The notes under the pieces are model-generated. The model saw only the letters and a program-made list of their open reading frames with translations. It was not told the origin of the DNA and made no database searches. Of a DNA stretch of 6,831 nt, positions 1-6,484 are shown piece after piece (the stretch's first letter is position 1; each line of letters opens with the position of its first letter). This DNA is from Pseudomonadota bacterium (lineage in GTDB: Bacteria > Pseudomonadota > Gammaproteobacteria > Acidiferrobacterales > Acidiferrobacteraceae): positions 1-6,831 of the forward strand of contig JAJYPQ010000209.1 of the NCBI GenBank assembly GCA_021795255.1, written 5' to 3'. The translations under genes and the position numbers were made by a program.

Positions 1-1527
1 CTTGGTATTCGCTTGGAGCGCATAGCGGAGCGCGATCGGCGTACGCGTGACTATACCCGCTCGGCGCAAATGGCGGCACTTTTTGAGATCGTCGCGTGCT
101 TTCCGGTGTATCGAACCTATGTGAGCGAACGCGGGGTCGACCCGCGCGACCGGCATTATATCGAAACGGCATGTGCGCAGGCCAAGGGGCGCAATGCGCT
201 TCTTGAGCCATCGGTCGTGGAGTTTGTGCAGAGCGTCTTGTTATTAGAAGGCTTGGAGGATGAACCGAGCGACCACCGGAGGGCTGTTTTGGATTGTGTT
301 GCGGCCTTTCAGCAGTATACGGGTCCAGTCATGGCTAAGGGACTCGAGGACACCTTGTTTTACCGCTACAATCGCTTTGTCTCCCTAAACGAGGTTGGGG
401 GAGATCCGTCCCGCTTTGGGGTATCGGTGGAGGCCTTCCATAAAGCCAATAGCGAACGCTTGCGCGATTGGCCGCATGCGATGCTCGGTACATCAAGTCA
501 CGATACAAAACGCAGCGAGGACGTCCGCGCGCGGTTGAACGTGCTTGCGGAAATTCCCGACGCCTGGAGCGATCGCGTCCTGCGTTTACGGGATCAGCAT
601 CAACACTTTAGGGGAAAAGTGAAGGAGGGCGCGCCGAGCTATCGCGACGAATACCTCTTTTATCAGAGCCTGGTCGGGATCTGGCCGCTTGGCCCAGTCG
701 ATGACGACCAGATGGCACAGGTATGTGCCCGGCTTGTCGCTTACATGGAAAAGGCCGCGCGCGAGGCCAAGCTCGAGACGAGTTGGGTCAACCCGTGTTC
801 GGACTACGAGCGCGGACTCACGGCCTTTATTGAGGCGGTGTTCGATCCGGTCGCGAACCCCGGTTTTCGGGAGGCATGGAGCGCCTGGCTGGCTCCTATT
901 GCCCGGGTGGGGCTCTGGACGGGCTTGAGTCAGGTGGCATTAAAACTGCTTGCGCCGGGCGTTCCCGATTTCTATCAGGGGACAGAGATTTGGGATTTTA
1001 GTCTCGTCGATCCCGACAATCGTAGGCCCGTCGATTATCCCAGTCGTTTGGCGCTCATGGCCGATATCGCGCAATACGATGCGGTGACGCCCGAAGCCCG
1101 CGCCACTTGGGTTCATGGTCTTTGTGCAAGACCCGAAGACGGGCAGGTAAAGATGTTTCTCACGCGCACGCTTCTTTCTCTAAGAAGGTCTCACTCGGAT
1201 CTCTTTAATTACGGAGCCTATGTGCCACTTCCAGTGTCGGGCGCGGGAGCTTCTCACCTTGTCGGGTTTGCTCGTCACCTAGGGGACCAATCGGCGATAG
1301 TCGCGGTACCGAGGTGTTATTGGGCCATCACAAAGGGCGCTGAGCGTTTGCCCTTAGGGCGTGAGGCGTGGGGTGACACCGCAGTGGAGGTGTTGCCAAA
1401 GAGTGCCGACAGGCCATTATTAAACGTTCTTACAGGGGAGTCACTGATGCCACGCGGGCGCGATGGCGGATTCTTGGCGGCCGATCTTTTTCGGGCATTT
1501 CCGATCGCCGTGTTGGTCACAGCCTAA
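1..1527 (+). CDS. treY: Maltooligosyl trehalose synthase, C-terminal part (5' end outside window)
   Basis: This GH13-family enzyme isomerises the reducing-end alpha-1,4 bond of maltodextrins to alpha,alpha-1,1, giving maltooligosyl trehalose for TreZ to cleave; it acts in the cytoplasm. The reading frame is open from base 1, so the TTG at 13 is an internal leucine codon and the gene starts upstream. The 508 visible codons compare with roughly 750-1000 for whole family members. Family hallmarks seen in order: LERIAERDRRTRDYT at the start, FPVYRTYV, GPVMAKGLEDTLFYRYNR (322-375), LNEVGGDP, SHDTKRSEDVRARL (496-537), and PGVPDFYQGTEIWD with LVDPDNRRPVDY (about 955-1041). The Asp codon at 502-504 in the HDTK motif corresponds to the third catalytic acid of GH13 (conserved region IV). 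The other two catalytic residues lie upstream of the window. The frame is intact to TAA. No treZ follows, so any partner gene must be upstream or elsewhere. Confidence 0.95.
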   Translation, partial: LGIRLERIAERDRRTRDYTRSAQMAALFEIVACFPVYRTYVSERGVDPRDRHYIETACAQAKGRNALLEPSVVEFVQSVLLLEGLEDEPSDHRRAVLDCVAAFQQYTGPVMAKGLEDTLFYRYNRFVSLNEVGGDPSRFGVSVEAFHKANSERLRDWPHAMLGTSSHDTKRSEDVRARLNVLAEIPDAWSDRVLRLRDQHQHFRGKVKEGAPSYRDEYLFYQSLVGIWPLGPVDDDQMAQVCARLVAYMEKAAREAKLETSWVNPCSDYERGLTAFIEAVFDPVANPGFREAWSAWLAPIARVGLWTGLSQVALKLLAPGVPDFYQGTEIWDFSLVDPDNRRPVDYPSRLALMADIAQYDAVTPEARATWVHGLCARPEDGQVKMFLTRTLLSLRRSHSDLFNYGAYVPLPVSGAGASHLVGFARHLGDQSAIVAVPRCYWAITKGAERLPLGREAWGDTAVEVLPKSADRPLLNVLTGESLMPRGRDGGFLAADLFRAFPIAVLVTA

Positions 1528-1692
1528 GGCTAGGCTCAAGGGAGGCGATTTCCTGTTTTCGGGGGCTTGTTAAGCCGTGGGCCATAAAGGTGGCCCTCAA
1601 CGTCATGGCTTTCAGAGACGCAGAGTCTGCGGTGGGCGCTCCGCGCGTGCTAGACTCACGCCGATTGAAGGACGCTACGGGGAGACCTCTTT
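1528..1692 (+). promoter_or_regulatory. treY / flavin-gene spacer with stem-loops and weak promoter
   Basis: This spacer holds two adjacent perfect inverted repeats: GGCTT-GTT-AAGCC (1564-1576) and GGGCCA-TAAAGG-TGGCCC (1579-1596). Neither is followed by a T tract, so they are not typical intrinsic terminators, though they could end or protect the treY transcript. Further on, CGCAGA-G-TCTGCG (1619-1631) is a near-perfect palindrome. TGCTAGACT (1648-1656) resembles an extended -10 box, but no good -35 box lies 16-18 bases upstream. If it is used, transcription would start near 1663 and the palindrome would overlap the -35 region, where an operator could sit. All of this is inference from pattern. 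Confidence 0.35.
1681..1684 (+). promoter_or_regulatory. Ribosome binding site of the flavin-binding gene
   Basis: GGAG within GGGGAGA lies 8 bases before the ATG at 1693, which supports that start codon. Confidence 0.7.
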
Positions 1693-2295
1693 ATGGCGAA
1701 GCAGTACAGCGAAATTTCTGAGCGATGGGCCGAATTTATAGCCGCCCAAAAGATCTTTTTTGTCGCTACCGCCACCGAAGACAGCCGTATCAACATTTCG
1801 CCCAAAGGTCTCGACTCGTTGCGGATTTTAGGCCCAAACCGGGTAGTGTGGCTCAACCTCACAGGAAGCGGCAACGAATCCGCGGCTCACGTCCTCAGTT
1901 TCCCGCGCATGACCCTGATGTTTTGTGCCTTTTCTGGTGATCCCGTCATTTTGCGCCTCTACGGCCATGCGCGCGCGATTCACCGAAAGGACCCTGAATG
2001 GCCCGGCTTGTTTGGCCTATTCCCTCCACAGCCCGGATCACGGCAGATCTTCGATGTGGCGATTGATCTTGTTCAGACCTCGTGCGGCTTTGGGGTGCCT
2101 TATTACGAGTTCGCAGGTGATCGCCCCGACCTTGCCGATTGGACCCAAAAAAAGGGTGAGGCGGGCGTGAAGCGCTATTGGCGGGAGCGCAACGCACGGA
2201 GTCTAGACGGCATCGAGACTGGGATCGCGGACAAGAACGTCTGCGATGAGACCTCTCGGACGCCCGCGACCGACCAGAAAGAAAGCACGGGGTAA
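1693..2295 (+). CDS. Pyridoxamine 5'-phosphate oxidase-like flavin-binding family protein
   Basis: This 200-residue protein looks like a member of the PNPOx-like split-barrel family (predicted FMN binding, soluble, usually a homodimer). Motifs I recognise from that subgroup are FFVATAT (22-28), INISPKGLDSL (33-43), VVWLNLTGSGNESAAHV (51-67), LRLYGHARAI (88-97) and CGFGVPYYEF (131-140). The N-terminal strands and the NISPKG turn would form the flavin-binding barrel. The substrate is unknown. The family is broad and includes F420- and haem-binding relatives, so the PNPOx name should not be read as vitamin B6 synthesis. Residues from about 175 onwards (GIETGIADKN to the end) form a hydrophilic, probably disordered tail. 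ATG is preceded by a good Shine-Dalgarno sequence. The gene stands alone, 165 bases after treY and over 300 bases before cyoA, so it probably has its own promoter. Confidence 0.85.
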   Translation: MAKQYSEISERWAEFIAAQKIFFVATATEDSRINISPKGLDSLRILGPNRVVWLNLTGSGNESAAHVLSFPRMTLMFCAFSGDPVILRLYGHARAIHRKDPEWPGLFGLFPPQPGSRQIFDVAIDLVQTSCGFGVPYYEFAGDRPDLADWTQKKGEAGVKRYWRERNARSLDGIETGIADKNVCDETSRTPATDQKESTG

Positions 2296-2473
2296 CGAGG
2301 GCGCCAAGACTGAGCCCCCCGCGTGACCGCCGCTCGGACCAGTTTGAGCTTAAGCCCCTTCCCCACCTATCCCACCCGTAAGACGCGTTTTGTGCCCCGA
2401 CTAGCCTTATAAGTAACGGTTTTTAAAGAGATCGTTGTGCAGCCCTGTTCTTGCCATTGACATCCGCAAGGTC

Positions 2474-2492
2474 ACCGCTCGGAGTCAGCGGT
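2474..2492 (+). repeat. Inverted repeat just upstream of the cyo promoter candidate
   Basis: ACCGCT-CGGAGTC-AGCGGT is a perfect 6-base inverted repeat with a 7-base centre, ending 1 base before the -35-like TTGTAA. Its position suits a transcription factor site. No specific regulator can be named from the sequence, and a chance origin is possible. Confidence 0.4.
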
Positions 2493-2493
2493 C

Positions 2494-2523
2494 TTGTAAT
2501 TCGTATATTGTTTATATTATTAT
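2494..2523 (+). promoter_or_regulatory. Candidate sigma70-type promoter of cyoABCD
   Basis: TTGTAA (2494-2499, four of six bases matching the -35 consensus) and TATTAT (2518-2523, five of six matching the -10 consensus) are separated by 18 bases. They lie in a strikingly AT-rich block within otherwise GC-rich sequence. Alternative -10 registers (TATATT, TATACG) overlap. Transcription would start near 2530, leaving a leader of about 93 bases before cyoA. A perfect TTGACA at 2457-2462 has no -10 partner at 17 bases. Confidence 0.5.
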
Positions 2524-2607
2524 ACGCTTATGCCGGGTATGAGGGCTGGGTACTGAGCCTCTGGCTTGCGCCCACTCCCTATATGCGCTTGTCATCACAA
2601 AGCACGC

Positions 2608-2614
2608 AGGGTGG
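2608..2614 (+). promoter_or_regulatory. Ribosome binding site of cyoA
   Basis: AGGGTGG lies 8 bases before the ATG at 2623. It favours this start over in-frame upstream codons at 2566 and 2611, which have no suitable Shine-Dalgarno and would place an implausible extension before the lipoprotein signal. Confidence 0.55.
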
Positions 2615-2622
2615 TACCAAAC

Positions 2623-3564
2623 ATGGTCGCGAAAAGACTGAGGCTCCTGGCCCGTTATATTACACTAGTACCGGCCCTGCTTCTGGCTGGTTGTTCGGCG
2701 CAGGGACTTTCCCGCCAGTTCGTGTTGTTCCGGCCGGCCGGGCCCCTGGCGAACGTGGATTTCCGATTCACGATCCTCGACGTTGCAGTCATGCTCGGCA
2801 TTATCGTTCCGACCGCGATCATGACGACTGTCTTTCTTCTGCGATACCGTAAAACCAACAGCAACGCTGTTTATGACCCGAAGTGGTCGCACTCCAATTT
2901 CATCGAATTCGTAGTCTGGACCATCCCCGCATTAACTGTTGCTTTGCTGGGCTATTACTCCTACCAGGGCACCTTCGCGGTCAATCCTTATAATCCCAGG
3001 CTCATCAATTCCACGGCCTCCGCCGGTGGCAAAAAAACGCCACGTCCTCTTGATGTCGATGTCATCACGACCGACTGGCAGTGGCTCTTTATCTACCCAA
3101 AGCAACATATCGCCACCGCCAATGAGCTCGTCATACCGGTCGGAACCCCGGTTCATTTCCATTTAACATCGGCTACGGTGGTCAACGACTTTTATATTCC
3201 CAACCTCGCCGGGATGATCGATATCATGCCAGGCATGCGTACGAAACAGGTGTTGCTCGCCGATAAGGTCGGCCAATACCCCGGTTATTCCGCCAACTTC
3301 AGTGGCGGCGGCTTTTCCTGGATGGGGTTCAAGACCAAGGTCGTGGCGCAAAGCCAATTCCAAGAATGGACCAAGCGCGTCGAAAAGTCGCCGCAGCGGA
3401 TGAACTACGCGCGGTTTAATGCGTTCGCTAAGCCCTACAAGAATGTTGACGGCAAATCCGATCAGTTTTCGCACGTCAGCGCAGGCCTTTTTGATCGGGT
3501 CATAAAGGCGGTCATGATGGGTAAGGTCTACAAGACACCTTTGCCGACATACGGGAAGGCCTAG
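2623..3564 (+). CDS. cyoA: Cytochrome bo3 ubiquinol oxidase subunit II (lipoprotein)
   Basis: Subunit II of the haem-copper quinol oxidase; 313 residues from the chosen ATG. The N-terminus is basic (MVAKRLRLLAR), then hydrophobic, ending in lipobox LLLAGC with Cys24 as the predicted lipidated residue, as in E. coli CyoA. Two membrane helices follow (about 51-75 and 94-112), separated by the typical PKWSHSNFIEFVVWTIP segment. The periplasmic cupredoxin domain begins near 143 (DVDVITTDWQWLFIYP). The CuA positions of cytochrome c oxidases are replaced: the His equivalent is Asn188, and the Cys-x3-Cys-x3-His site reads SANFSGGGF (223-231), leaving only Met234. This marks a quinol-type subunit. 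The C-terminal region (about 262-300, FNAFAKPYKN to VSAGLFDRVIKAVM) matches the aromatic-rich extension of CyoA. The linker at about 123-141 looks longer than in E. coli. First gene of the operon, 75 bases before cyoB. Confidence 0.95.
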   Translation: MVAKRLRLLARYITLVPALLLAGCSAQGLSRQFVLFRPAGPLANVDFRFTILDVAVMLGIIVPTAIMTTVFLLRYRKTNSNAVYDPKWSHSNFIEFVVWTIPALTVALLGYYSYQGTFAVNPYNPRLINSTASAGGKKTPRPLDVDVITTDWQWLFIYPKQHIATANELVIPVGTPVHFHLTSATVVNDFYIPNLAGMIDIMPGMRTKQVLLADKVGQYPGYSANFSGGGFSWMGFKTKVVAQSQFQEWTKRVEKSPQRMNYARFNAFAKPYKNVDGKSDQFSHVSAGLFDRVIKAVMMGKVYKTPLPTYGKA

Positions 3565-3613
3565 ACCTTTCGAGCGACGAACATTTTTAAGATTAGGTGA
3601 GCGCCTGTTCGGG

Positions 3614-3631
3614 CTCTCTCGACGAGAGGAG
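3614..3631 (+). promoter_or_regulatory. cyoB ribosome binding site overlapping a small hairpin
   Basis: AGAGGAG (3625-3631) lies 8 bases before the cyoB ATG at 3640 and decides that start. The upstream CTCTC (3616-3620) can pair with GAGAG (3624-3628) around the loop GAC, with a further T-G pair possible (3615 with 3629), which covers much of the Shine-Dalgarno. A competing pairing of GAGC (3599-3602) with GCTC (3613-3616) would free it. Whether either forms in vivo is inference. Confidence 0.5.
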
Positions 3632-3639
3632 TAGAGACG

Positions 3640-5718
3640 ATGCTGCACGTGCAAGGACCCTGGAGCCCGTTACTAGGGCGTTTGTCCCTATCGGCAATCC
3701 CCAATAACCCTATTATTACCGGGGCGTTTATCTTCTCCGCCGTTATAGGTGTCCTGCTCCTTGGTTATGTGACTTACGCCGGAAAGTGGGGATATCTCTG
3801 GCGCGAGTGGTTGACAACGGTCGACCATAAAAAGATCGGCGTCATGTATATTCTTGTGGGCCTCGTCATGCTATTCCGGGGCTTTATCGACGCTTTCATG
3901 ATGCGCACGCAGCAAATGCTAGCCGACGGTCCCCACTCGGCGGGCTTTCTCGGGGCGGCGCACGGCTACCTCATTCCCTACCATTTCGACCAGATCTACA
4001 GTGCCCACGGCACGATCATGATCTTGTTCGCCGCAACACCCATCTTGGTCGGTATCATGAACGTGGTAGTCCCCTTACAGATCGGCGCGCGCGACATGGC
4101 ATTTCCGTACCTGAATGCCCTTGGACTGTGGCTGACTGCCGTGGGCGCGGCCCTTATCATGATGTCTCTGTTTCTCGGGGACTTCTCGCACGCTGGGTGG
4201 GTGGGTCTCACTCCTCTTACCGAACTTGCCTATAGCCCGGGGGTCGGGACCGACTATTGGATGTGGGCCATTCAGATCGCGAGCGTCGGGACAACTTTGG
4301 GGGCTGCGAACCTCATCGCGACCATCATTAAGATGCGTGCGCCGGGCATGACCTGGGGGCGGCTGCCGATTTTCACGTGGACTGCGCTGAGCACCAACAT
4401 TATCGCATTGACCTCGTTTCCGGTGCTTGGCGTCTCCCTTGCCCTCCTGGGTCTCGACCGGTATTTCGGCACGCATTTTTTCACGGCGGGAATGGGCGGA
4501 AACCTCATGCTCTATTCCAACTTATTTTGGATGTGGGGCCACCCGGAGGTGTATTTCGTGATCCTTCCAGCGTTCGGTATGATGTCGGAGATCATCCCGA
4601 CATTTTCCGAAAAGGCGCTGTTTGGCTACATAACCATGGTCGCTGCGAGTTTTGCGATCGCGGGCGTGTCATGGTCGGTATGGCTCCACCATTTCTTCAC
4701 GATGGGCGCGAGTCCGGCCGTCAACACCTTCTTTAGTATCGCTACGATGGTCGTCGGAATTCCCACTGGCGTGAAGGTCTTTAACTGGGCTTTCACCATC
4801 TATCGTGGGCGCAGCCGTTTCGAGACACCCATGATGTGGGCAATTGGCGCACTCTTCATGCTGCTGCTGGGCGGATTGACCGGAATGATGTTGGCCATGC
4901 CGCCCATCAACTACAGCGTTCATAACAGCGTCTTTGTGGTGGCCCACTTCCACACCATGTTGATGGTCGTCATCTATGGAATCATGGGTGGGGTGAGCTA
5001 TTGGTTCCCCAAGGTGTTTGGCTTCAAGCTGGATGAAACCTTAGGGAAGCGTTTTTTCTGGTACTTTACGGCCGGCACCATCATGGTCTTCGTGCCGATG
5101 TACCTGTCCGGGTTCATGGGCATGACCAGGCGCTTGGATTATATCGCCAATCCGCATCTGCTGCCTTTCGAGGTTCTTGAGGAGTTCGGGATCGGCCTCT
5201 ACACGGTCTCCGTATACTACTTTGTTCGGCAACTCTATGTGAGCTTGCGTGATCGCAACGAGAATCGCGTAGGGGCGAATGCCTGGGGCACTGGACGGAC
5301 GCTTGAGTGGCTGACCCCCTCACCGACGCCGTTTTACAACTTTGCGGTAACGCCGCGCGTGAACGCCCGGGACGAGTTGGTCTGGCGCCAAGAGCAGGGG
5401 TTCGAGAACACATTACCGACGCAATACGAGGACATTTTGATGCCTAAAAATACGGCGGTTCCACTTTTGATCGGCGCCTTTTCGCTGGCTTTGGGTTTCG
5501 GGCTTGTGTGGCGCATATGGTGGATGACCGATCTGAGTTTCCTTGGCATGGTCGTCACCGTGATCGCGCGATCCTTTGTGCGTGAGACCGATTATGTGGT
5601 CGGGGCAAGCGAGGTTGAACAGATTGAGCGCAGATCGCGGACCCGCGGTCAGTCGCCACGGCCCGATTCTCGCCGCGGCGGCATGGGAGCCTTTCGTCCA
5701 AGCCGGTCGAACACCTAA
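3640..5718 (+). CDS. cyoB: Cytochrome bo3 ubiquinol oxidase subunit I
   Basis: Catalytic, proton-pumping subunit (692 residues, E. coli CyoB 663) carrying low-spin haem, high-spin haem and CuB; it reduces oxygen to water in the inner membrane. Ligands seen: His123 and His438 (low-spin haem), His436 (high-spin haem), and His301, His350 and His351 (CuB), the last two in WLHHFFTMGA. GHPEVY (300-305) supplies Glu303 and the cross-linked Tyr305. D-channel Asp152 is in QIGARDMAFP and K-channel Lys379 is in PTGVKVFNW. The ubiquinol-site residues of E. coli (Arg71, Asp75, His98, Gln101) correspond to Arg80, Asp84, His115 and Gln118. Spacing from His115 to His438 matches E. coli residue for residue, but 8 extra residues lie between Asp84 and His115. 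One late helix begins with an unusual FEVLEEF (510-516). The tail after about 663 is arginine-rich and unlike the E. coli end. Confidence 0.97.
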   Translation: MLHVQGPWSPLLGRLSLSAIPNNPIITGAFIFSAVIGVLLLGYVTYAGKWGYLWREWLTTVDHKKIGVMYILVGLVMLFRGFIDAFMMRTQQMLADGPHSAGFLGAAHGYLIPYHFDQIYSAHGTIMILFAATPILVGIMNVVVPLQIGARDMAFPYLNALGLWLTAVGAALIMMSLFLGDFSHAGWVGLTPLTELAYSPGVGTDYWMWAIQIASVGTTLGAANLIATIIKMRAPGMTWGRLPIFTWTALSTNIIALTSFPVLGVSLALLGLDRYFGTHFFTAGMGGNLMLYSNLFWMWGHPEVYFVILPAFGMMSEIIPTFSEKALFGYITMVAASFAIAGVSWSVWLHHFFTMGASPAVNTFFSIATMVVGIPTGVKVFNWAFTIYRGRSRFETPMMWAIGALFMLLLGGLTGMMLAMPPINYSVHNSVFVVAHFHTMLMVVIYGIMGGVSYWFPKVFGFKLDETLGKRFFWYFTAGTIMVFVPMYLSGFMGMTRRLDYIANPHLLPFEVLEEFGIGLYTVSVYYFVRQLYVSLRDRNENRVGANAWGTGRTLEWLTPSPTPFYNFAVTPRVNARDELVWRQEQGFENTLPTQYEDILMPKNTAVPLLIGAFSLALGFGLVWRIWWMTDLSFLGMVVTVIARSFVRETDYVVGASEVEQIERRSRTRGQSPRPDSRRGGMGAFRPSRSNT

Positions 5719-5851
5719 AAGGTCACTGCAGACGCTGCGGTCAAAGATGGGTTTTGTGGGTTCGCGCTACCGCCCCTTAAGAAGGGTGCGATGTGGCCCC
5801 TGACCGCCGAAGTGGGTCAATGGTGCAATAGAGCAAGTGAGGGTGATGGGT
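5719..5851 (+). other. Intra-operon gap between cyoB and cyoC with two stem-loops
   Basis: These 133 bases hold no credible gene. Two stem-loops can be drawn: ACTGCAG-ACG-CTGCGGT (5725-5741, seven pairs including one G-T), 6 bases after the cyoB stop, and CCCTT-AAG-AAGGG (5774-5786, extendable with a bulge to 5772-5789). Neither has a following T run, so termination is unlikely. RNA processing or message stability is possible. No good promoter is visible before cyoC. Confidence 0.5.
5839..5843 (+). promoter_or_regulatory. Ribosome binding site of cyoC
   Basis: GAGGG lies 8 bases before the ATG at 5852. The in-frame codons GTG 5837, GTG 5843 and ATG 5846 overlap this site or lie too close to it, so 5852 is the favoured start. 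The ATG at 5846 cannot be fully excluded. Confidence 0.5.
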
Positions 5852-6484
5852 ATGGGACTTTCCGCAACGACGACAAGCGATTCGGGAAAAGGGGGACTTT
5901 GGGCGCAGCATCATCATCATGATGCCATCTCGACCAGGACCCTTGGCTTCTGGCTCTATATGTTGAGCGACGCCATGATCTTCGCTGGGCTTTTTGCGAC
6001 TTACGCCGTGCTAAGTCACCATTACAACGCGGCCGGCGGCCCGATGGCCAACGATTTCATTCACCCGCTTTATGCGTATGGCGAGACGTTGGCGGTGTTT
6101 ACGAGTGTGCTCGCCTATGGTGGCGCCATGGTCGCTCTGCGAAGGGGCCACAAGGGCGGCGTGTTAGCTGGCTTGGGTGTCGCTTTTTTGCTTGGCGCGG
6201 TCTTTCTCGGGATGGAGGTGAACGAGTTTGCGCATCTCCTGAGTGTCGGCATCACTCCCGAGCGCAGCGGGTATTTGTCGGCCTTCTTTGCGCTCGTCAT
6301 GACTCACGGTATCCACATGGCGTTTGGTCTGCTGTGGATGGGGACCATGTTCTTTCAGGTGGCTTTTCAAGGATTTACGGACAAAGTCGTCTATCGGATG
6401 TTGAATCTTAAGGTGTTCTGGCATTTCCAGGCCTTGATTTGGGTTTTGGTTTTTAGCTTCGTTTACATGCGAGGAGTGTTGTGA
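5852..6484 (+). CDS. cyoC: Cytochrome bo3 ubiquinol oxidase subunit III
   Basis: Non-catalytic membrane subunit of the oxidase; 210 residues from ATG 5852 (E. coli CyoC 204). After a His-rich cytoplasmic N-terminus with four consecutive His (20-23), as E. coli CyoC also has a His-rich start, come five hydrophobic helices at about 31-54, 78-96, 103-120, 140-168 and 187-206. Family signatures are LGFWLYMLSDAMIFAGLFATY (31-51), the acidic residue of FLGMEVNEF (118-126), THGIHMAFGLLW (151-162) and VFWHFQALIW (188-197). In E. coli the last motif reads WHFLDVVW. The Asp commonly found there is Ala194 here, while the WHF is kept. In haem-copper oxidases this subunit is thought to stabilise subunit I and support proton uptake. 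The stop TGA overlaps the ATG of cyoD by one base, which indicates translational coupling. Confidence 0.93.
   Translation: MGLSATTTSDSGKGGLWAQHHHHDAISTRTLGFWLYMLSDAMIFAGLFATYAVLSHHYNAAGGPMANDFIHPLYAYGETLAVFTSVLAYGGAMVALRRGHKGGVLAGLGVAFLLGAVFLGMEVNEFAHLLSVGITPERSGYLSAFFALVMTHGIHMAFGLLWMGTMFFQVAFQGFTDKVVYRMLNLKVFWHFQALIWVLVFSFVYMRGVL

Larger units (their letters stand above)
2296..2622 (+). other. Non-coding region upstream of the cyo operon
   Basis: I see no credible gene in these 327 bases. The first part (2296-2400) is GC- and C-rich with no hairpin plus T-run, so no clear terminator for the flavin gene. Small palindromes occur: GCTTAAGC (2348-2355), an imperfect AAGACGCGTTTT (2380-2391) and CTTATAAG (2406-2413, containing the -10-like TATAAG without a -35). 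A 9-base direct repeat CCGCTCGGA occurs at 2330-2338 and 2475-2483; the second copy lies inside an inverted repeat. The best promoter candidate is at 2494-2523. A TTG-started frame beginning at 2451 crosses the region and encodes a hydrophobic stretch, but it has no ribosome binding site and runs out of frame into cyoA. Confidence 0.7.

Noticed and set aside
13..15. TTG as the start codon of treY
   Set aside because: The frame is open to base 1 and encodes conserved TreY sequence (LGIRLERIAERDRRTRD), so the gene is simply cut by the window edge.
2451..2852. TTG-started open frame with a hydrophobic stretch, running across the cyo promoter region into cyoA
   Set aside because: It has no Shine-Dalgarno, overlaps cyoA in another frame, and its hydrophobic part is what the AT-rich promoter block would encode by chance.
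3163..3654. Long minus-strand open frame (163 codons) opposite cyoA
   Set aside because: It is a shadow of the clearly coding cyoA strand, with no protein motifs or start signals of its own.
5576..5803. Open frame spanning the cyoB end and the gap, considered as a frameshifted continuation of CyoB or a small gene
   Set aside because: Its translation resembles neither the E. coli CyoB tail nor any family I know, and no ribosome binding site precedes it.
5747..5803. ATG-started 18-codon frame in the cyoB-cyoC gap
   Set aside because: There is no Shine-Dalgarno before it, and the composition looks like random sequence.
5909..5920. CAT repeat (four units) as a possible phase-variable microsatellite
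   Set aside because: The repeat is in-frame and too short for slippage switching. It encodes the His-rich N-terminus also present in E. coli CyoC.
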